DNA from: Gammaproteobacteria bacterium
Lineage (GTDB): Bacteria > Pseudomonadota > Gammaproteobacteria > GRL18
Direction of reading: 5' to 3'
NCBI GenBank assembly: GCA_027076245.1
Contig: JALTKC010000511.1
Location: forward strand, 1-10,330
DNA length: 10,330 bases
Within the stretch, counting starts at the first letter, position 1. Each line of letters opens with the position of its first letter. This document shows positions 6,921 to 10,330 of the stretch, one piece after another. Both the position numbers and the translations under genes were made by a program. Below the pieces are notes generated by a model that had not been told where the DNA came from, did not search any database, and saw only the letters and a program-made list of their open reading frames with translations.

Positions 6921-8683
6921 TTCAGGCCCTCTTTATTGATCTCAATAATCTCAACCGCGCCACTATCATGCTTTTTAACTAGAAAATTAATCTGTTCATC
7001 GGCTTTCAGAGGACTGATATCCAGTGATTTTGCAACCTGAAAATCCATTTCCATCGATGGCCAGCCCCATTTTGGGACATCAGGATGTTGTATACTGAGC
7101 ATATTATGATCGGGCATAACATTGAGAATAGTACCAGTGATCCAGACCTGATCATCCGGCATAGTATCTGTTTTACTATCCGACTTCTGACTAATTTCAA
7201 TGATTTCTATGGAGCCATCATCGTGTTTCTCAACCAGAAAGCTGATAGCTTCCTTAGATTTTAAGGTACTGATATCAATTGTTTTTTTAACAGGAAAATC
7301 CATTAACATGTCTGGCCAGCCCCATTCTTCAACCGCTTTGTGTTGAATGGTCAACATATTATGGCCAGGCATAACATCTACAATTTCACCTTCAATCCAG
7401 ACTTTTTTCTTGTCAGCCTTTTGTTGGGCATCAGCTTTTTCTACTTCTGAGGGTTCTTCCATTCGCTCAAAACTGGCGGTTAAACTGGACTCGGAATCAA
7501 TAAGGAATTGTGCTGAGCTGACAATTTTATCATTTTCATCAAGACCTTTGAGAATTTCTACATAAGGACCACTTTCTGTACCGGTTTTAACCGCAACAGA
7601 CAGAAACTTGCCATCACCCAGAGACTTAACCACCCGTTCCATTCTACCGTTACGAATAATAGCTTCCCGTTTCACATACAGGGATTCCCTGTCCAGACTG
7701 CTATGAATAACCAGTTGTGAAAACATATTGGGTTTTAGAAGCTGTTCTGGATTATTAAATCGAATACGTACTCTGAGGGTGCGGGTTTTCTTATCCAGCA
7801 CCGGATAAATATAATCAACAATGCCCTTCCAGGTTTTACCGGGGTATGCCGCAACGGTCATATCCACAGTCTGACCTTTTTTAACCCAGCCGCTCTGACG
7901 TTCAAAAACTTCCGCTATAACCCAGACGGTATCAATCTGACCAATAGTCAGCACATCCATTGAAGGTTTAACAAACATACCTTCACGAATCATCAGGTTT
8001 TCTACAAAACCATCATGTTTGGAATAATAGGCGATACGTTGTTCAATTTTACGGGTTTTGGCCAGATTCTTAATCTGTCCTGGTGTCAGTCCCAGCGATA
8101 AAAGCCGGTCTTTAGAGGCATTAATTAAAATCCGGTTGCCGCTTTTGAGTGCAGTAAGATATTCTTCCTGGGCATTAACCAGTGCCGGACTGTATAATTC
8201 AAACAGTTTCTGACCTTTTTTTACCACATCTCCTGTCGCTTTAACATCCAGTTTTTCTACCCAGCCTTCTACACGGGTATGTAGATGAAAGAGTTTCTCC
8301 TCATCAAACTGAATATATCCGACCGTGTTAATTTCCCTGTCCAGCTGACCTTTTTTTACGGTAGTAATACGAACACCCAGATTGTTCTGGACCACCGGGG
8401 ATATTTTTACTACACCGTCTTCACCGCCTTCATCTTCATAAACCGGTACCAGGTCCATTCCCATTGGGGATTTACCCGGTTTATCACGACGGTAATTAGC
8501 ATCCATTGGTGCAACCCAGTATAGAATTTTTTTCTCACCTGAGCCTTGCGCTGAAGCATCACCCTCTTCTGAAGAAGATAATACACCCGCCGACTGTAAC
8601 TGCTGTTGAATAAATGGCTGAGACAGATAACCGCCTACCAGCCCGGCTCCAATCAGGATGACACCCGTTAAAAGTTTGTTCAC
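6917..8683 (-). CDS. cusB: CusB-type periplasmic adaptor fused to two C-terminal CusF-like domains
   Basis: This 588-residue membrane fusion protein links CusA to CusC across the periplasm. An N-terminal hydrophobic stretch (about 4-22) serves as membrane anchor or signal and has no lipobox Cys. Residues 51-82 form the short heavy-metal-binding motif of CusB (YWVAPMDANYRRDKPGKSPM followed by GMD), whose Met60, Met74 and Met76 match the three-Met site of E. coli CusB. Barrel-sandwich, hairpin and beta-barrel regions follow to about 410, where E. coli CusB ends. Beyond this are two CusF-like copper-binding domains, 428-498 and 513-583, each with the His/Trp/Met/Met ligand set. The frame begins with GTG: AGAGGA is 7 bases upstream, and the nearby ATG (8683-8685) is out of frame and runs straight into TGA. 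The stop overlaps the cusA start by 4 bases. No free cusF gene is in the window, so this fusion probably supplies that function. Confidence 0.93.
   Translation of the reverse strand: MNKLLTGVILIGAGLVGGYLSQPFIQQQLQSAGVLSSSEEGDASAQGSGEKKILYWVAPMDANYRRDKPGKSPMGMDLVPVYEDEGGEDGVVKISPVVQNNLGVRITTVKKGQLDREINTVGYIQFDEEKLFHLHTRVEGWVEKLDVKATGDVVKKGQKLFELYSPALVNAQEEYLTALKSGNRILINASKDRLLSLGLTPGQIKNLAKTRKIEQRIAYYSKHDGFVENLMIREGMFVKPSMDVLTIGQIDTVWVIAEVFERQSGWVKKGQTVDMTVAAYPGKTWKGIVDYIYPVLDKKTRTLRVRIRFNNPEQLLKPNMFSQLVIHSSLDRESLYVKREAIIRNGRMERVVKSLGDGKFLSVAVKTGTESGPYVEILKGLDENDKIVSSAQFLIDSESSLTASFERMEEPSEVEKADAQQKADKKKVWIEGEIVDVMPGHNMLTIQHKAVEEWGWPDMLMDFPVKKTIDISTLKSKEAISFLVEKHDDGSIEIIEISQKSDSKTDTMPDDQVWITGTILNVMPDHNMLSIQHPDVPKWGWPSMEMDFQVAKSLDISPLKADEQINFLVKKHDSGAVEIIEINKEGLK
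6935..7402 (-). repeat. Tandem CusF-like domain repeat at the 3' end of cusB
   Basis: Two 71-residue units (CusB residues 428-498 and 513-583) are identical at 45 of 71 positions, joined by a short polar linker. Each reads VWI-x-G, then MP-x-HNML-x-IQH, WGWP and a M-x-MDF ending. The ligands of E. coli CusF (His36, Trp44, Met47, Met49) align exactly in spacing with His448, Trp456, Met459 and Met461 in unit 1 and His533, Trp541, Met544 and Met546 in unit 2. Confidence 0.92.
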
Positions 8684-8765
8684 ATTAATATCCTCTAAAT
8701 TACCGCAAATGGTGGTTTGTTTGTTTTTTTAGTCTGCTTTTAGCCTGGAAAAAAGGCCCGGAAAA
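8684..8765 (-). other. cusC-cusB intergenic spacer
   Basis: At 82 bases this is the longest gap in the operon; all the others are 15 bases or less. It contains a small imperfect stem at 8743-8757 (GCCT/AGGC around a 7-base loop) with no U-run after it in the reading direction, so it does not look like a terminator. A segment of A-rich minus-strand RNA precedes the cusB ribosome binding site. It might allow differing expression of the channel and the rest, for example by mRNA processing, but nothing decisive is visible. Confidence 0.5.
8691..8696 (-). promoter_or_regulatory. Ribosome binding site that supports the GTG start of cusB
   Basis: AGAGGA on the minus strand lies 7 bases before the GTG at 8681-8683. 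It is the same motif used ahead of the PII-like gene and copZ. It is also 5 bases before the overlapping out-of-frame AUG at 8683-8685, which is followed at once by UGA, so ribosomes may choose between the two. Confidence 0.7.
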
Positions 8766-10133
8766 TTATTTTTGCCAGTTATCTGATACATAATAAAGTA
8801 TTCTGGCTCGAGTCTGCAGGTGGTCCACTGCAATACGACGCTCATCCAGATTAGCATTAAGATCATCTATATAGGCACGCATAACATCTGCAAAATCACC
8901 CCGATCCGACTGATAAGCCAGCAGGGATGCTTTGGTCTGGCGTTTTGCCTGTGGCAATAGTATTTTGTAATAAAGCTGGTGGCGTTTCTGTAACTGTTCT
9001 TCGTTAGCCATTTCCTGCTGCAGACCGGAAACCATCTGTCTTAAGATCTCATTACGTTTGTCTTTTAATGACTGATATTGATGTTCCTTAGACAAAAGTT
9101 TCTTATCCTGACGATTTGCCGTAAAAACAGGCAAATCAATCGTCACCCCTGCAGACAGTAGATCAGCACGGCTGCGATTGGGGCCTGTTGGCTTGTTGTC
9201 ACGATAACCATAACTGACATTCAGCCCCCAACCCGGTTTGTAACTTTCCTTAACCAGTTCTATATCTTTTCGGCTGACTTCCATCTGTTTATCTATTTCC
9301 TGAATTTTGGGGTGGGTCATAAATAATTGAGTCAGATTTTCATCATTCAGATTCGATAAGTCCGGTATACTAATGTCAGGCAGGTCTTTGGACAGGGCAT
9401 TATAACTGTTCTGACTGCCAATCCAGCGGGCCAGTTTAGAACGTTGAGTGTTGATTTTCTGGGTTATTTTGGTCAGGCGGTCATCCAGTCGGCTAAGCTC
9501 AAGCTGGGCACGTATTAAATCCTGCTGGTTATTACGTCCAACGGAAAACATGGACTGCACAATTTCAACCAGTTGAGAAAAAAAACGTTTATTCTGACGT
9601 ATGGTTTTATAAGCCTCTTCCCAGTAATAAATTTCCAGGTAGGTCAGGCGAACTTCTTTGAGTATGTTGATTTTACGTTCAGAAATTTTGGTGGCAACAA
9701 GTTCAGATTGCTTCAGGGTTTTCTGCTGCTTAATATCAAGACTATCTCCAGCGGGAAACTGCTGCAGTATGCCCACCTTAAACTGGGTCATATTCTCCTG
9801 GTCAAAATCGAAGGTATCGGTAGGCATATTGGACAGAGCCACCTGTAACTTGGGATCCATTAACTGACCGTCGGCCACAGCCTGTTCAGAGAGTGATTTA
9901 ACCTGCCATTGCTGACTGATAATACCCGGCTCATCGGTCAGTGCAATACGCTCAGCATCTTTAAGGGTCAGTACTGTCTGACTCTGTGCCAGACTCACAG
10001 ACTGAGGTTTTGCGGAGCTTTTCGACGCAGCCTGACCGGCCATGGTAATAGCAGGAACTGTTATCAGGTGAAGGCTTAAAAAAACAGAAAAAAACGGCTT
10101 TTTTAAACGAAATTTAGGCTGCATATAATGCAT
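8766..10133 (-). CDS. cusC: CusC-type outer membrane efflux channel (TolC family)
   Basis: This is a TolC-family outer membrane protein of 455 residues (from the start chosen) forming the exit duct for CusBA. Visible features: a basic N-terminus and hydrophobic signal segment (RLKKPFF then SVFLSLHLITVPAI) with likely cleavage near AITMAGQA; two outer-membrane-efflux repeats with long helical coiled-coil stretches rich in Gln, Lys and Glu; and the typical LPVFTANRQD segment of metal-RND channels. Unlike E. coli CusC, which is a lipoprotein, there is no Cys near the signal peptide. The frame extends 4 codons further to an ATG at 10145, but GGGAG (10139-10143) sits 5 bases ahead of the ATG at 10133 and nothing purine-rich precedes the upstream one, so I prefer 10133. 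It is the first gene of the operon. The assignment to Cus rather than Czc rests on the neighbours. Confidence 0.88.
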   Translation of the reverse strand: MHYMQPKFRLKKPFFSVFLSLHLITVPAITMAGQAASKSSAKPQSVSLAQSQTVLTLKDAERIALTDEPGIISQQWQVKSLSEQAVADGQLMDPKLQVALSNMPTDTFDFDQENMTQFKVGILQQFPAGDSLDIKQQKTLKQSELVATKISERKINILKEVRLTYLEIYYWEEAYKTIRQNKRFFSQLVEIVQSMFSVGRNNQQDLIRAQLELSRLDDRLTKITQKINTQRSKLARWIGSQNSYNALSKDLPDISIPDLSNLNDENLTQLFMTHPKIQEIDKQMEVSRKDIELVKESYKPGWGLNVSYGYRDNKPTGPNRSRADLLSAGVTIDLPVFTANRQDKKLLSKEHQYQSLKDKRNEILRQMVSGLQQEMANEEQLQKRHQLYYKILLPQAKRQTKASLLAYQSDRGDFADVMRAYIDDLNANLDERRIAVDHLQTRARILYYVSDNWQK

Positions 10134-10138
10134 ATTCA

Positions 10139-10143
10139 CTCCC
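10139..10143 (-). promoter_or_regulatory. Ribosome binding site deciding the cusC start
   Basis: GGGAG on the minus strand is spaced 5 bases from the ATG at 10131-10133. The upstream in-frame ATG (10143-10145) overlaps this site and has only AT-rich sequence before it, which argues for the downstream start. Confidence 0.6.
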
Positions 10144-10233
10144 ATATATTAAAGATTTGTCTGATTTAAGGGTGCAACCGCTGAAAACTTACAATTGCAA
10201 TGCTTAAATTTCAAAAAATTCAGACAGATATAT

Positions 10234-10250
10234 AAATCAGTCTGTGATTT
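10234..10250. promoter_or_regulatory. Short dyad AAATCA-5-TGATTT
   Basis: Six-base arms AAATCA and TGATTT flank GTCTG, about 100 bases upstream of cusC. An overlapping pair CAGAC (10221-10225) and GTCTG (10240-10244) also reads as an inverted repeat. The sequence GTCTGATTT recurs near 10159-10167, next to the start of cusC. These could be parts of a regulator site, but such short AT-rich dyads also occur by chance. Confidence 0.25.
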
Positions 10251-10279
10251 TACAGGTATAACATAACACGAATCTTTCA

Positions 10280-10305
10280 TGAACATTAAATAAATTTAAT
10301 GTTCA
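10280..10305. promoter_or_regulatory. Perfect 11-bp-arm inverted repeat upstream of the operon
   Basis: TGAACATTAAA and its exact reverse complement TTTAATGTTCA are separated by TAAA. It lies about 147 bases before the chosen cusC start. It is not followed by a U-run in either direction and has few GC pairs, so an operator for a dimeric regulator is as likely as a terminator for a gene outside the window. The regulator is unknown. Confidence 0.5.
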
Positions 10306-10330
10306 ATAAGCAATTGATTTATTAGTATTT

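Larger units (their letters stand above)
10146..10330 (-). promoter_or_regulatory. AT-rich upstream region expected to hold the operon promoter
   Basis: No gene is visible here on either strand. As all six genes downstream point the same way with no other large gap, the main promoter should lie here or beyond the window edge. The best core promoter match I find is weak: TTGAAA (10209-10214) followed after 17 bases by TAAGTT (10186-10191), good in the -35 box and poor in the -10 box. I see no GC-rich CueR-type dyad with 19-base spacing. The region does contain two inverted repeats, listed separately. Confidence 0.4.

Noticed and set aside
8743..8757. Stem GCCT/AGGC between cusC and cusB as an attenuator or terminator
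   Set aside because: Four base pairs only, and the downstream RNA is A-rich rather than U-rich.
9573..9867. Two overlapping plus-strand open frames inside cusC
   Set aside because: They overlap each other in different frames opposite a conserved gene, with no recognisable product.
10146..10330. CueR- or CusR-type operator before cusC
   Set aside because: I looked for the GC-rich dyad with long 19-base -35/-10 spacing and for a CusR-like box; neither is present in recognisable form.
1..10330. Mobile element, CRISPR array, tRNA or phage signature
   Set aside because: No transposase, regular short repeats, terminal repeats, cloverleaf or integrase is visible in the window.

Overview
The window holds one compact copper/silver efflux operon, entirely on the minus strand. 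It reads from right to left: cusC (outer membrane channel), cusB (periplasmic adaptor), cusA (inner membrane RND pump), a small PII-like protein, copA (Cu+ P-type ATPase) and copZ (cytosolic Cu+ chaperone). From cusB onward the genes are tightly packed: a 4-base ATGA overlap (cusB/cusA), a direct stop-start junction (cusA/PII), then gaps of 13 and 15 bases. Most starts are preceded by the same purine-rich AGAGGA/AGAGGG ribosome binding site. Only the cusC-cusB gap (82 bases) is longer. Every plus-strand open frame appears to be a shadow of a minus-strand gene.

The organism is most likely a gammaproteobacterium. The reasons are a Gram-negative tripartite RND system, close resemblance of CusA, CusB and CopA to gammaproteobacterial versions, and a PII-like gene beside a heavy-metal RND gene. 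Base composition is moderately AT-rich in genes and strongly AT-rich in both flanks (1-205 and 10146-10330). Genus cannot be called, and chromosome, plasmid and island cannot be told apart because no mobile element, tRNA or integrase is in view.

The genes form a full cytosol-to-outside route. CopZ carries Cu+ in the cytosol and delivers it to the N-terminal metal-binding domains of CopA. CopA pumps it to the periplasm. CusB, which here carries two fused CusF-type copper-binding domains at its C-terminus, can capture periplasmic Cu+/Ag+ and pass it to CusA. CusA drives it out through CusC. No separate cusF gene and no copper regulator (CueR, CusRS, CopY, CsoR type) lies in the window.

The points most worth a second look are: (1) the CusB-CusF-CusF fusion; (2) an Ile in CusA where E. 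coli CusA has Lys984 of the proposed proton relay; (3) the PII-like protein translated between pump and ATPase; (4) the N-terminus of CopA, with three CxxC domains, two of them clearly duplicated, plus a fourth that seems to have lost its metal site; (5) a GTG start of cusB overlapped by an AUG-UGA start-stop; (6) an 11-bp-arm inverted repeat upstream of the operon.
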